Shown: in pieces, positions 11,901-23,504 of the stretch
Layout: each line of letters opens with the position of its first letter
How positions within the stretch are numbered: position 1 is the stretch's first letter
Source of the DNA: Prinia subflava
Taxonomy: Eukaryota; Chordata; Aves; Passeriformes; Cisticolidae
Direction of reading: 5' to 3'
Length of the DNA stretch: 64,000 bases
NCBI RefSeq assembly: GCF_021018805.1
Contig: NC_086248.1
Location: 24,746,922-24,810,921 of the forward strand
Made by a program: the position numbers and the translations under genes
The notes under the pieces: generated by a model
The model's input: only the letters and a program-made list of their open reading frames with translations
The model's database searches: none
What the model was told of the DNA's origin: nothing

Positions 11901-14900
11901 ATTTCTCCTTTGCTAGAAACACCTCTTCTGAGGGCAGATACCTTATTTTAATCCAGATCAGAAAAGAAAACATCAGATAAAATAAATGGAATGCCTTTGC
12001 TCTTTAGGAAATAAGAATTAATCTTTATTCTTGGTACTGCTTAGCTTCCTCGAAGACAACTATGTGCTTCTGAAAATTAGGTGCAGCTGTCCTCTCTTTT
12101 GAGCTCCTCAATGAAATCCTCTGCATTCCGTCTTCCCTCCCCTTTTTGGCAAAACTCATCAATGTTCATTTCAGCCCAGTCATGAGCATGCCATGGCCAT
12201 GTGGGCCCCTTTGCACAGCAAATGGACTTAATCACAGGGGCCTACAATTACATTCCTTTCTCCTCATTGAAAATTCACCAGGGAATAACAAACATAAACT
12301 TCCATTGTCTAGGACCTTTAAAAAGAATTTGCTGTTATTGGTATTCAGCAAATCATCCTCCCCTTCCCTACCCGTTATTCTTTTCCATGGTAGTAAAACG
12401 GCAAAAAAACTCCTTTATCAGTTTATCTTCTATTGTACTGCAAGGGCATATTTTTCAGAGTTTAATATATTGCCAGCATTTAGATACACTTATAATCAGG
12501 GATTTCTCATGGCTGGTGTCATTCCACGTAGGACCTGAAGAATTCTCAGTTTTACTTTTCAGAGATAAGAAAAAATGCCTCCAGGTCCTAATTGCCATTA
12601 TTTCCCCATTTTTCTTTCTCTGTTAACTTCCAGATAGACTTTTCAAAAGTAATTTAATTTATTTGGTTGGTTTGCTTAGGCTTGTCATTTGATGCTCACT
12701 TTCTCTGCATTCAGAAATGACAGTTTCTGAAAGACAAAGAGGACTTCTTTTCAGTAGGTGAGAATATCAATTTCTTTTCAGCAGGAAAGATAATTAGGGG
12801 GTTTATCTTGGAAAACTCCTTTCCATATACAAATATTTTGTATTATTATATTTCCACATAGAGGTTCACTTAAGTTGCTGCGAAGAGCTGCACTCTAACT
12901 CTAGTGTTCATGGCTGTATTTTCCACACTGTTCTGTCACGTGAGTTGACAGAGAATGTCATGGTGTATCTCAAAAGTTCTATCACTTTTACCCACCCAGT
13001 TCTGCTCCCTCCTAATGGAAACTTTTTAAGCAAAATGCAATAGCTGGCCAGATACCATTCCACTTGAGAAGAGAAGGCACATAGCTTCTCACCAGGTCGC
13101 TGACATTCAGTTCAGCTTACATTTTGCCAGGAGTGATCTACTTTACTCTTTACAGTCTGGTGCTATCAAGGCCAAGAATTTAAGAGCTGGCCACAGCCAA
13201 GTCCACTTTCCATGGGTAATCAACCCTCTGACAAAGTGGAAGTCCAGCATTATGTAACTTTGCCCTGGGCTTTTGCCTTGGGCATACAGTCCAATCTCAG
13301 AGCCACTTCCCAAAGAATGCTTTTTTTGAAACATTTCCCAGAACTGAGAAAGGAGTGAATTCACAATAGTAACAGTTCCATCTTGTCCATCCCCACTTTT
13401 TCTATCAAGCCATGTTCTGCATAATTCCACCACCTTGTAAGCACTGCACAGACGTGTCTGCCTCCTCTTCTCCACACGGGACACTGCAGTCATGCTTACA
13501 CTGCTTATTTTCTCTTCTGCCTTTTTAATCAATTGGGAATGTTACTATATATTTTCTATGTGCAGTGAGGAAGGGGGAAACAGTAGAAAACCAGGGTCAG
13601 ATCCCAAGTGCCGGTAAGGAGGAACTGATCTGGTCAAGGAAGGTTGCAATTAAAGAGGTTTAAACAGCCTTGCCTAGATCTCTGTCTAATGGAGTCTCTT
13701 GGGACCACGGCTCCAAGAGAGCCACCCAGGGTATCCAGGTCGTTAAAAGACTAAGGGGAAAAAATAATACATTTGAGGACATTGAGGGCAGTACTTTGCA
13801 CCTATAATTTGAATCTTCCAATATCAGGAAAAGAATTTCATACCACTTCATACATCTTACCCTAAATGAATGCATTACACTGACAGTCTAGAAAGCCCAT
13901 CATGCTTGCTGGCAGCTCCTTTGCTAGTCTGGCAAAAGTCTGTACACTTTAGTGAAGCAAGGGTTATACCACAATTTTAAACTGAGCACAATAATCTGAT
14001 ACTTTTATAAATTGTACTCTTAATACAACTATGCATATTTAATGTAGACCTCTAGTTACATGATCCTGGAAACTCTTGTGGAATTAGGGAGCTCATAAGG
14101 GGTGGGGATTGGAATTAGCTACTGACACCAAAAGAAGAACAAGGTATTTTTGACAAGACTTCCCAAGTGTCTATCAAAGGCTATGCCTAAATGTAGGCCT
14201 GCTGTAATACCAGCTGCAGCACTCTTCATTTATGTGTCTTCAAGTCACCTTAATTGGACTCATTTTTATATGCTGAAACAGTTCTGACTAAAAAGAAAAC
14301 TTTTGGAAATCATTAACTTTACTTAATGAAGAAAATACAGATTTTTTAACATATTTTGGAAAATACAAGCTGGCATGCTTTAAAAATTGTTGGCTTAATT
14401 TCAAACTAGAGCTCAGAGCCTGGTTTTTTTTCTTCCATTTTCTGTTGATGTAGGACAAAAATGAGTTCAGGCGAGTTAGGACATGTTTTATGATCACCAT
14501 GGCTCTGAAGATTTACACAAAAGGGAGAAGAACTTTCAGTTTAGGTAAAGCAAATCAATATTGTATATTTGGTAAGGTGGACTAAATGCAAAAAAAAAAT
14601 TACAGAGCTTTGAGTAGAGTAAGTGGTCTTTAAAATATACAACATAGTTCTGAGCTAATCAAATAGCACTGTTAATGTAGACTCCAACCACAAAAGATGG
14701 GGAACTCTTCATTCTGACAACTCAGTTTCTCACTTTCAAAGACAGCTTGGGTAGATACTCTTCTAGCACATTCAACAGATAAAAAATATTTTTAAAAACT
14801 CTACAAGTTTTATCACACAGCACATATACAACTGTGCTTATATTCCACATTTAAAGCCCTCCCCAGATAAGATTAACTTCCTAATTAAAACATTCAAAAA

Positions 14901-17105
14901 CCCAGTGATCACTTCTTCATTCAACACCTTTTACACCCACAAACCTGCACACTTGTAAGCGAGTAGACCGCTTCTGCAACAGATTTTACCTGTGCTAAAG
15001 AAGATGGGAATGGCAGAGCTACATCCTGAACCACTGATTAGCACCTATTTACACAGTACCACTGTCTCCGAGGACACAGACTGAGTGTATGTATGTGAGG
15101 CAGACTTGCTGGAGCTCTCTGCCAGACATCCCTCACGTCATGCAGGACTCCAGAAGGAGTAAATCTCTCTCTAAAAGGTTACTGAAGTGCTGCCTTCACC
15201 TCTGCACAGCCTCCTCACCTCTCTTCATACCTCCTATAATCACTTTCCTGACAGCCAGAGCAAGTGATCCTGAGATCCCAGCCCATTTCCCAAAGCCTGG
15301 GAGGGATTGGCAGGGGGCAATGACGAGGGAAAGAAAAAATGTTAGATTGAGTAAAAATGGATGACTGCAAAGGTGATAAAAGGCACCCCACAACGTGGGA
15401 CAGTAAAAAAGACAATGAGAAAAACTGGTCTGGATGGAAAGGGTGAGGGAATAAAAGAGACCCTGCTGCCAAAAATCTCTGCCAACCTTCCCTGTCCTAA
15501 AAATGCCCTGAGCCCTACTCATGCCTCTATCCCCTTGTCAGCTGCCAGAAGATCCCACCACCACCAGTCCCACAGCCAAAGGGCCTTTGCAGCCACTCCT
15601 CAACCCTTCCTGCCCCTGAGGACCTGCAATTCATCCCAGTCCCTCCTTGTCTTACCCTCTGTGATCTCCATAACCTGCTCATTTTACCACATCTGTATTC
15701 ATTTCTGTCATTACTAAGAAGCCTCCAGCCCCTTTTTGTAATTAGTTCAAACTAGAGCTTCAGAGCAAGCTGCCACAACTAACAACAGGACTGAGAAAAA
15801 TCTCGGAATACGAAAGTCTGAATTATGAAGCAACCTTAAAGTCACACAAATATACAAGGTGGAAATGTAAATGTCCTATGTGCTAATACAGTACACTTAA
15901 CCGGCTTGTTTTGAACAGACAGAAAATTCAAGGAAAAGCACAAATCTCACTGGCATGAATGACAGTTTTATTTTGCACCACATCAGGTTCAAACAAACCT
16001 CCCTGCAATTTTTGCATGTTCTTAGTTATAGAGACTGGGTCTCTTCTAGGATCTGTGTGTTTTACTTAGAGCAGCTATTAACTTCTCACTATTTAAATCC
16101 TGTTTTACTACAGCATGAAGCACACTGATAAAAAGATCAATTACTCAAGACTGAAATTATATGAATCACACAAAATTCCAAAAGGTTGACATATTTACCT
16201 TGTACTCTCCTTTCCATTCAGTATGATCAACAGTGCTCATCTCCCTGGTCTCTATCTGCTGTTAATCATGAACAGTGTGCCTGACATCTACCCTCAAAGA
16301 GTAAATCAATCAGCATTGTTTTAAAGCAATGCCTGTGCAGGTTAACAGTAACTTGGAAAAGTTTCCTTTGTAAGTCTCACAGTAGCCCAGTGCCACAGAA
16401 ACCAGAGAGAGGAAAAAAAGTCACTCAAGACATTTTTTCTATGCTCCCAGAGGCCTAAGTTTTCTTCTACCATAGGTTGTGTTTCTCCACAGCCAGACCA
16501 GTTCTAAATGAAGGAACACAGAAGCCTTGCAGAGCTCAGCCTATTTTCATGGGCAAAAGCAGGGAAGGAATGTCAAGCCTTGATTATTATGGGGTTGTTT
16601 TCACTCAACAAAGCAATATGTATTGCCATGGTGTAGCAATATTCTTGACAATATTCTGCTTACCCTAAGTTTTACTCCAGATGAGTAGTATTGGCTACTT
16701 ACAAAGCACACCTGGCTGGTGGAGCCACCTTCAATCCAAGGATGTGAGCTTTGCCCCCACGGGCGCTCAAGGAGGTCCACTGGATTCTCCATGCAGAGAA
16801 TGCAGAGCCTGCAGAAAACCCTGCAGGACAGGCAAGCCAGGGAAGTGCTGCTGAACAGCGGGGTGCTCGAGCACACACATCTCTGTTGCACAGTTCTAGA
16901 GGCCACGTCAGTCTGTGTAACTGGGGGAGCTAAACTCTCAGACAGTCTCTTTGTGACTGTCATGCTGGGACAGATGGCAAAGTTGGTCTCCCAGTCTGTG
17001 TAGGACCACCCTCCCTAAAGCCCAGCATTTTCGGATACTTCAGATACCGGTGCTAATGGGTAGATTTCACAGGCTTTCAACACAAAATTTGGATCAGTGA
17101 AGCTC
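9000..17105. other. Long AT-rich non-coding stretch
   Basis: No gene is recognised. The longest frames are 12,146-12,626 plus (130 and 141 codons, overlapping in two phases), 13,143-13,532 minus (129 codons), 15,361-15,717 plus (118 codons) and 16,601-16,963 minus (120 codons). None has a recognisable domain. Local features are a 32-bp tandem duplication at 9,964-10,023 and short A or T runs. The part at 15,200-15,660 and 16,690-17,030 is somewhat GC-richer and might be old repeat or exon remnants, but I cannot name them. Confidence 0.5.
9964..10023. repeat. Tandem duplication, period 32 bp, two copies
   Basis: Two 28-base blocks (9,964-9,991 and 9,996-10,023) differ at two positions and share the core 'atttttaataaag'. 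They are offset by 32 bases. It is a simple local duplication in AT-rich DNA. Confidence 0.8.
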
Positions 17106-17109
17106 TGAA

Positions 17110-17420
17110 ATGTGTCAAGGGCTCAGGGCACCAACAAGCCCTCACCAGTCCATCCCACACCTGGAGGCCCCCTGTCAGCCCCCTGGGCTATCAGCCCCTG
17201 TCCCAGTGATGCCACAGCCCAGCCCAGGCTGGCCATGGGCCTCATCCAGCCGGGTCCCAGTGCAGGCCCAGCTCCCAGCCTGGCTCTGCCCATTCCCAGC
17301 TGTGCAGGGCTGGGGCTGCCCTGGTGCCCCCAGACTCTGCTCTGTGCCCGGGCAGTGGGACAGGCCAGGCTCGTCCCTGCCACCCCTCCATGGGAACCCC
17401 CACTGCTGTGCCCTGACAAA
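17110..17420. other. GC-rich but CpG-poor block
   Basis: This block is rich in C and G, with many 'cagccc' and 'ctgcccc' words, yet contains only a few CpG dinucleotides. It therefore does not look like a CpG island. Overlapping open frames exist on both strands (up to 153 codons plus, 98 codons minus), as expected from composition. It could be a decayed GC-rich repeat or a former CpG island that lost its CpGs by deamination. I do not recognise a family or a protein. Confidence 0.5.
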
Positions 17421-17424
17421 ATTC

Positions 17425-18528
17425 ATCCTTGAGATGATTCAGAGAAACTCTGATGGGGTCCAGAGCAACGAAGCAGAAAAAACTAATGAAAGACATTTTA
17501 TAAGGCACATCTTGGTTACTTCAAGAACTCTAGCCTGTCACGCCACTGCGGGTGTGATGGAAAGCAGCTGAGGAGCAAAGAGCAGAAGATGCCTCAGGAA
17601 CAGCATGTCTCCAGCAGGGTTACTGGGCTCAGCTCTGGTCATGTCAGCTCAAAGAAGAGAAAAAACACAGGAACAAAGACATCTTAATAGAACAGATTAC
17701 TAAGAGAATTGAAAGGGTCTCTTTTTTTCATAAAGAGACACTGGAAAAACTGAATCAGCTTCAATCAATGCCTCTCCAAATACTAAGGGCAGAACACAGG
17801 ACACAAAATAGTAACAAATCATCTAGAAAGCCAGGTTAGACCTCGTCTGTTCCCACTGATAAAATAAGGATGTTCAAAAACCTTAAGTGATCCTTTTTTG
17901 GACTGGGAAGCTAATTTCTGGAAGCAAAGAATGTGGTAGAATTTTTAATATAATTAACATTTAAATTCATAAGAACAATACAAAGAATAACACAATAAAA
18001 GAATAAATATTGAGCAAAGCAGCAAAAACCTCTAGGTAATGGAGGTAATGGAAGAAAACCACCCAGACTCATTTCAGTCAGCTATTTCTGTAATTAGTTT
18101 GGCTAATAACTGCACCAGGCAAAACTTTTGTTAAACTGTAGTAGGACAAACTATAAATTTCAAAGTATGTTTAAGAATTGAATTATATTGTGAGTACTTT
18201 CCACAATGATAATCATAGCCAATACAGACATTCATTAAACAAAAGCAGTTCTGCCTCATGCACTTCCTGAGACACTCTGCTAATTACTGAGGACTTGAAG
18301 GAAACTATGTGATTGGCTTTGCAGAACTGTACTTCAAAACTAAGCTGAAATTTCCTAACATTTACCAGTAAGTCAATTTACTGGCTGTGATGGTACCAAA
18401 CCAAGATGTGATGTTCATCAGCAGACCACACATTGCTCTTAGATTTCAATGGCAAATGCAGTTTGAGCAGAAGGGCGAAAAATCACAAGAACTGGTATAA
18501 AAGTTAGGCATGTGAGTGAAATATTACA
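17425..18528. other. AT-rich non-coding stretch
   Basis: I see no gene, repeat tail or regulatory cluster in this stretch. Open frames longer than 60 codons are absent except at its left edge. Confidence 0.6.
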
Positions 18529-18529
18529 A

Positions 18530-18606
18530 ATCACAGAATCACTAGGTTGGACAAGATCTTCAAGATCATCGAGTCCAACCCATGCCCTAAATGGATCACT
18601 GAGCCT
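18530..18606 (-). mobile_element. CR1 LINE 3' end fragment, reverse orientation
   Basis: The plus strand shows 'aatcacagaatcactaggtt', then a gacaagatcttcaagatcatcg-like stretch and 'agtccaaccc'. This is the reverse complement of a typical neoavian CR1 3' terminus. Only the last 75 or so bases of the element are recognisable. Confidence 0.75.
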
Positions 18607-18859
18607 TATTTACCTCATTGAGTTAGTTCCTTGATATGCATGATCATCATCAAGAGTGTATGAGTTCACAGGCTGGCTTCCTAGTTGCCTCTGCCACCCC
18701 TGGAACCTTTAATGGACCTGGAGAGGCCCATTTAGTGTCTGACAACAGGAAGACAGCATCACTTTTGTCTTAAGGATTTCTGGTGATTGGCTGGACATTA
18801 AATGCTCCATTACCTCTACAGTTAGACAGGACTTTCCCTACCAATTTAACCTAATCTCT

Positions 18860-19150
18860 CCTGCAGCAGCTCAGCAAGCTGGCTCTTGTCATGTCTCCCA
18901 GGATGTGGAGAAGAGTTTGCTTCCCATCTGCAGCAACCAATTACACAGTTAGATTGTTATCACATCTCTCATCAGTTTTGCTTCCCTAGACTGCAACATT
19001 CCAGTTCTTTCACCGTTTTCCCAAAGACTACACTTTCTATATCTCTGACCAGCTTTGCAACTCATCTCCTGCTGAACTGGTAAGACTCTCCTGGAACTTT
19101 GGTGTCCAGAATCCCAGACAGAACTGACACCAGATACAAACCCCAAAGTC
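18860..19150 (-). mobile_element. Possible ancient CR1 fragment, reverse orientation
   Basis: The order of words ('tttgcaactcatctcctgct', then 'ggaactttggtgtccagaat', then 'cagacagaactgacacc') resembles the reverse complement of the CR1 3' region. There the consensus carries ctctgctggactctctcc-like and gcccagaactggacacag-like words. Divergence is large, and the match is by eye only. The 65-70 codon frames inside it on both strands are not called. Confidence 0.35.
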
Positions 19151-19159
19151 ACAACTACC

Positions 19160-19915
19160 AAGATATGTCATCATACATCTGCAACAATCCTGTTATGCAT
19201 CCCCAAATGAAATTTGTTTTGATTTTGCACATCTTTAAGATGTTGTAGCCTGCCAAAGTCTTCATGCTGAAAACTAAATGTCCTAAGGAAATTATTTAGC
19301 ACGATTCTTCAAAGAAATATTTTGTGCTCATCCTTTAGTTCAGTATTATGTATTTGAAAAAAAATATTTGAGTGGTATATATAATAACCACAATCCATAA
19401 GGTTTGGGGAAAACTTCCCAAAAGCTTTCCTGATACTCAGAATCAACCAATGGACTGGTTTCCCAGCCTTTTAATCCTTGAAGACCAGATCCTAAATACC
19501 ATGTGCATCTAAGCATTACACATCTAAACAGCAATATTCAGAAGTGGCCCACAGAGCAATTTTTTCTTTTCAGGTACAGAAACAAGTGTAATTGCAGTTA
19601 TTATGAATCCTTCTACTTTACTAAAGTAGTAAAGTCTTGTAAACTCTGTACTTTCATGCCACAACCTAATAAAGAAGTTAACTAGCAACCCGGTGCAGGT
19701 TACAGTGCAAGCATAAAGCAGGTTTCTGGATGGCACAGAAGGACATAGCAGGCATAAATGATTTCATCTCCTGCCAATAAACTAAGCGAGGGTGTCATGC
19801 TAGTCCAACCTGCTGCACGAACCTCAGTCACGTTGGAAAGAAAGAAAAAAAAAACTCCAAGCCCGCATCAGTTTCACTGTCAGCTCCCTGTTAAGAAGAA
19901 GGCACAAGTTTCCTT
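19160..19915. other. AT-rich flank upstream of CpG island 1
   Basis: No repeat or gene is recognised. Composition rises steeply to GC-rich at about 19,915, marking the island edge. Short opposing frames at 19,503-19,736 are not supported. Confidence 0.5.
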
Positions 19916-19917
19916 AT

Positions 19918-20545
19918 CTCAGCCCCCCGGCTCCACGGTGCCCACGGCCGGCTACCCGAGGCCGCCCCGAGGGCTGCACCTGCCCGCGCCCGGCCCGTGT
20001 CTGTCCCCGTCCCCGGCTGCCCCTGCAGCGAGGGGAGCCCGCAGGGATGGAGCCCCGCAGGGATGCAGCCCCTCAAGAATGCAGCCCCGCAGGGATGGAG
20101 CCCCGCAGGGATGCAGCCCCGGGCAGCCCGCCCGCCCCCCGCGTCCCCGGGACCCCTCCGACCTGCAGGCGGCCCTCGCCGACCCTCCGCGGCCGCGGTG
20201 CCCGCCCTGCCGCCCTCGCTGCTCTGTCGGGCTCTGCCCTGCGCCCGCTCCCCCGCGGCAGCCCCGGCCCGGCGGAGCCGCCCCGCCGGCAGCGCCGCCC
20301 CCGCCGGCCCCGCGCTCTGGCACGGCCCCGCCTGGCCCGGGGCCAGCTCGGGACACGCCGGGCCCGCCGCCCGCTGCTCCCGCCGCGCCGTCCGTGCGCC
20401 CCTGCCCCGCGAATGCCGCCCCCGCCGCCCCGCACGGCCCCGGCCTGGACAGGCTTTCCCCGGTCTGGAACTGCGTCCCGACCCCGGGCCGCATCGCTGT
20501 CAGCGAGCTGGTGGATAGCAGAGGGACAGGCCAGCCGTTTGAAGT
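19918..20545. promoter_or_regulatory. CpG island 1, candidate promoter and first exon
   Basis: Roughly 630 bases are very GC-rich and dense in CpG, standing out from AT-rich DNA on both sides. GC-box-like words (gcccgcccgcccccc at about 20,124-20,138 and several ccccgcc) fit a TATA-less vertebrate promoter. On the plus strand a good splice donor, tcag|gtgaag, follows after 20,584, so a plus-strand transcript starting in the island with a first exon ending there is plausible. Long open frames on both strands (up to 265 codons plus, 19,758-20,555; 180 codons minus) are expected because stop codons are rare at this GC content. None has a recognisable domain, so no CDS is called. The downstream gene, if any, cannot be identified. 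Confidence 0.75.
20041..20120. repeat. 16-bp minisatellite, five copies, inside CpG island 1
   Basis: Five consecutive 16-base units lie at 20,041, 20,057, 20,073, 20,089 and 20,105. Units 1 and 4 read gcagggatggagcccc, units 2 and 5 read gcagggatgcagcccc, and unit 3 is a variant (tcaagaatgcagcccc). Units 1-2 and 4-5 are therefore an identical 32-bp pair. A 16-base period is not a multiple of three, so each copy shifts the reading phase. This argues against a conserved protein repeat, although a single frame stays open by composition. Confidence 0.95.
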
Positions 20546-20599
20546 CCTTTGGTGATGAACTCCTGCCCATCATTACTTCTTCAGGTGAAGGGGCAGAAT

Positions 20600-23355
20600 G
20601 GCTTTGAGTCCTGGCCTCAGAGATTGCTGTCCAGGAGACAGACTAGTGGGAACACTTTGTGTTTAGTAACTGGATGACCAGACAATAAGCATATGACTTT
20701 CAAGTGTAAGGAGTTTTAACTAAAAGCAGGAGCTGGTGTCCCTCACCACCTTCAAAAAACTTAAAGAATCCCCACAGCTGAAAGAGGTATGCCAGCCTGC
20801 CTCGCCCAGGTGAAGCAGTATTTAAGGTCTCTGGGGCCATTCCCTAATTATTTATTTATGGTGATTGATGTTCCTCATGTCTGCCCCTACACATCCATGA
20901 AAGCTCTTGGAGAAACATCAGAGCCGTGTCACACAGGCCTTGCCCTTCTGTGAAGGAATGCATATGGAGACAAACATTAAGTAAATAACACAGAAGTGTT
21001 AGTTTTGATCAGACTGGGTGCATGGCTAACATTGATCTGAGGCTGATAGGTGCAAAAGGGAGTGCAGCTTCCCTAGTTCTCTGTGAATAAAGGACAACTA
21101 CATTAGAAACCAGTGTGGTTTATGGATGCCAGCAGTCACAAGCAGAAGCTCCTTGCTCCCATGCTCAAGGCCCTTACCCCTCTGCCACTGCCATTTTCTG
21201 GGTCTGGGGTCGGCTTGTTACCTTTTCCAAGACATCATGGGTTATTTGTACTGTGGGCACACCAGTACCCATGACCAATTCATCTATTTTGTGCTAAGAG
21301 ACCTCATCCACTCTCTTCCCTCAGATGCTTCCTGCTTGCCTTATACCCACGCCTGTGTAAAAGCTTGTGTTTGCAAAGTTTATTTATCCAGGACACAAGT
21401 CTGGGTTCAAATGCAGCCCCAGTATGCTTTAACAGGTAGCCTCTTTCAAGGATCACTGAAGAGCAGGGGATTTTTGTGAATGAACAAGGCAGGAAGTGTC
21501 TGTGTTTCCCACTCACACACAAAGATAAGATAGACACCTCCACACCTGACGGAAAGGGTTTTCACCTCTCAGTTAAGTGTGAATAAGACACAAATTTCAA
21601 ACATCAAGCCTGCTGTTGTCTGTCTTCCCCAACACAGCAAGAATCAAAAGATGCTTTTCTTTCTAAACTGTATCCCAGAATGGCGCTATCTGGGGACACC
21701 TGAAAGGAACATCTTTGACAGTTTCCCATCCTCCCTCTGACCACATGTTTGGGAACCGAGCAGCTCAGACATAAACAAATGTATATCTCACTGTATGATG
21801 ATGCAGTTTGTTGTCAGTGAATTTGCTCATACATATGTGTGTGTATATATATATCTGTTTGAACACACGCACATATGTGTGTTTTCTGTATATTTTTTCC
21901 CAATTTAAAAGAAGAGCCTCTAGAAGATGGATGTTTAGGAAACTTGGCAAATGAACTGGAGTAGACAATACCTATTTTAGCTAAAAGAGTTCATGAAAAA
22001 TCTTGATAACTATACCATGGGCAGAGTACATAATAGCAAATATCAAATCTAAGAGGGTTTAAATCTGACAGAATCAGTATTTTTTGAAGTGCAGCACCTC
22101 TGGCCATTGTTTATACAATGATGATATTTCTGTTTATAACATGAAAATTTTCCTACCATTCATGGCCAGTGTATTGTAACTCCTTAAACACGAATCATTT
22201 ACAAACTTTGATGATACTCTAACCACTGTAACTCCTATGAATGACTGCAGAAACATTTTAACACTGTTTGTGTAAACTTTGCCTCTGACCAAATCTACAG
22301 TCAAGTCTGGAATATTGTAGTAATAAAGAAGTGGTCTTGTGACTTAAATCTACCAGTGATCTCCCAGGCTTCACAAAAAAATTCTTTTGTTTAACTTACA
22401 GCTAAAAAAATGGAATAGAAGTGTTGCTAGCCACTATCCTTGTCATGGTGGAAGAGGTGATGCTAAAAATGGATGTGAACACAGTCCCCAGTAGATCATT
22501 GTGTAGCCACTATGTTTATTCACCCATTTAAGTTTTCCCACTATTAAATTATTAAAATGGTGAATTTTAGCTGTTTAAATGTCAATAGCATTTGATGCTA
22601 TTTCCTAAATAATGAGTCTGAAGAAGGGATAAAATGTTCTTGTGTAAAACATAAAACAGTATGGTGTCCAGTGAGGGCATGCAAAAATGAAATTAAATGT
22701 CATTCTAAAATCTAAGCACAAATTGCATCCAAATTAGTCATTTTGAGGTCTCCACTACATTCCTATCTAGCTTCAGGCAATCAAAAATTGTGTCATCCTC
22801 CTCCCACACTGTGAAAGTTCTCGATGCCTTTCTTTGTCTCAGGATTCTGTGGTTTCAAATTAATTTCTGGTTATTTTACAAACAAGTTGCATTAGCCAAG
22901 GCTATGTAGACAGAAAATTGTTTCCTTGTGGAAGCTCTCAGGACGCACACTGATATTACCTAAATATATTGAAGAATCAAGTTTTACTGACTGGGATTAA
23001 GAAAAATACCTTTCAAAACCCATACACCTATTCTTCTATGTCTATTTCCCTCCTCCTGAAACAGGCATCACATTCTGTAGACCTTGTTCTTGCTTGCTCA
23101 GCAAGAATTTTAATTTTTCCATTTTCTTTTCTTCGGTGAAGTTTTAAAGGATATAAATCTAAATTTAAGTTTTAAATTCATATGCTGTTCTGCATAATGG
23201 TTAAAAAAATACACATATTTAGATAATTTCCAATCAATAGTGCTCAGGTCATGTAATTTGACTGAGTTACAATAACTTCTATATTTGTTACTAGTAATCA
23301 CATGCAAAATGGTGACATTTCTACGTAATGTAGACAGCTACATTGATATTCCTTA
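20600..23355. other. Non-coding stretch after CpG island 1
   Basis: No exon or repeat is securely recognised. A second donor-like word, ccag|gtgaag, occurs at about 20,808. A TG/TA-alternating microsatellite lies at 21,832-21,855. Frames of 60-117 codons (for example 21,126-21,479 plus) lack any recognisable domain. Confidence 0.5.
21832..21882. repeat. TG/TA-alternating microsatellite region
   Basis: A run of alternating purine and pyrimidine (catatgtgtgtgtatatatatat) is followed after a short gap by an interrupted CA/TG stretch at 21,864-21,882. Confidence 0.8.
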
Positions 23356-23359
23356 TCTA

Positions 23360-23503
23360 TGACCCTGAGATCAGTTGATGAGAGAATGATTCTAATAATG
23401 CCAAGGTTTCAGATTCAATCCCAGTATGGGCTATTTGCTTAAGAGTGGGACTTGATAATCTGTGTGGATTCCTTCCAACTCTGACTATTCTGTGCTTCAA
23501 GAT
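23360..23503 (+). mobile_element. tRNA-Ile-derived SINE with CR1 tail (TguSINE1-like)
   Basis: The left half (about 23,360-23,431) is a degraded tRNA-Ile gene. It has an A-box-like 'gagatcagttgatg', an anticodon arm with 'ttctaataatgcc' holding the AAT anticodon, a B-box-like 'agattcaatcc' and an acceptor-side 'agtatgggct'. It is followed directly by a CR1-type tail: 'taagagtgggacttgataat', then 'ccttccaactctgactattc' and 'tgtg'. This head-plus-tail structure is that of TguSINE1, a passerine SINE family mobilised by CR1. Mutations in both Pol III promoter boxes suggest it is dead. The tRNA part is not annotated as a functional tRNA gene because several stems no longer pair. Confidence 0.8.
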
Positions 23504-23504
23504 T

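Noticed and set aside
12146..12626. Two plus-strand frames of 130 and 141 codons
   Set aside because: They overlap in different phases and show no similarity to any family I know.
13143..13532. 129-codon minus-strand frame
   Set aside because: No recognisable domain, no splice or promoter context, and ordinary AT-rich surroundings.
19758..20607. Large overlapping frames of 166-265 codons on both strands in CpG island 1
   Set aside because: Stops are rare at this GC content, frames are open on both strands and in several phases, the 16-bp repeat is out of phase, and the products are low-complexity Pro/Ala/Arg/Gly with no domain.
23360..23431. Functional tRNA-Ile gene
   Set aside because: The A and B boxes and several stem pairs are mutated, and a CR1 tail follows directly, so it is a SINE head.
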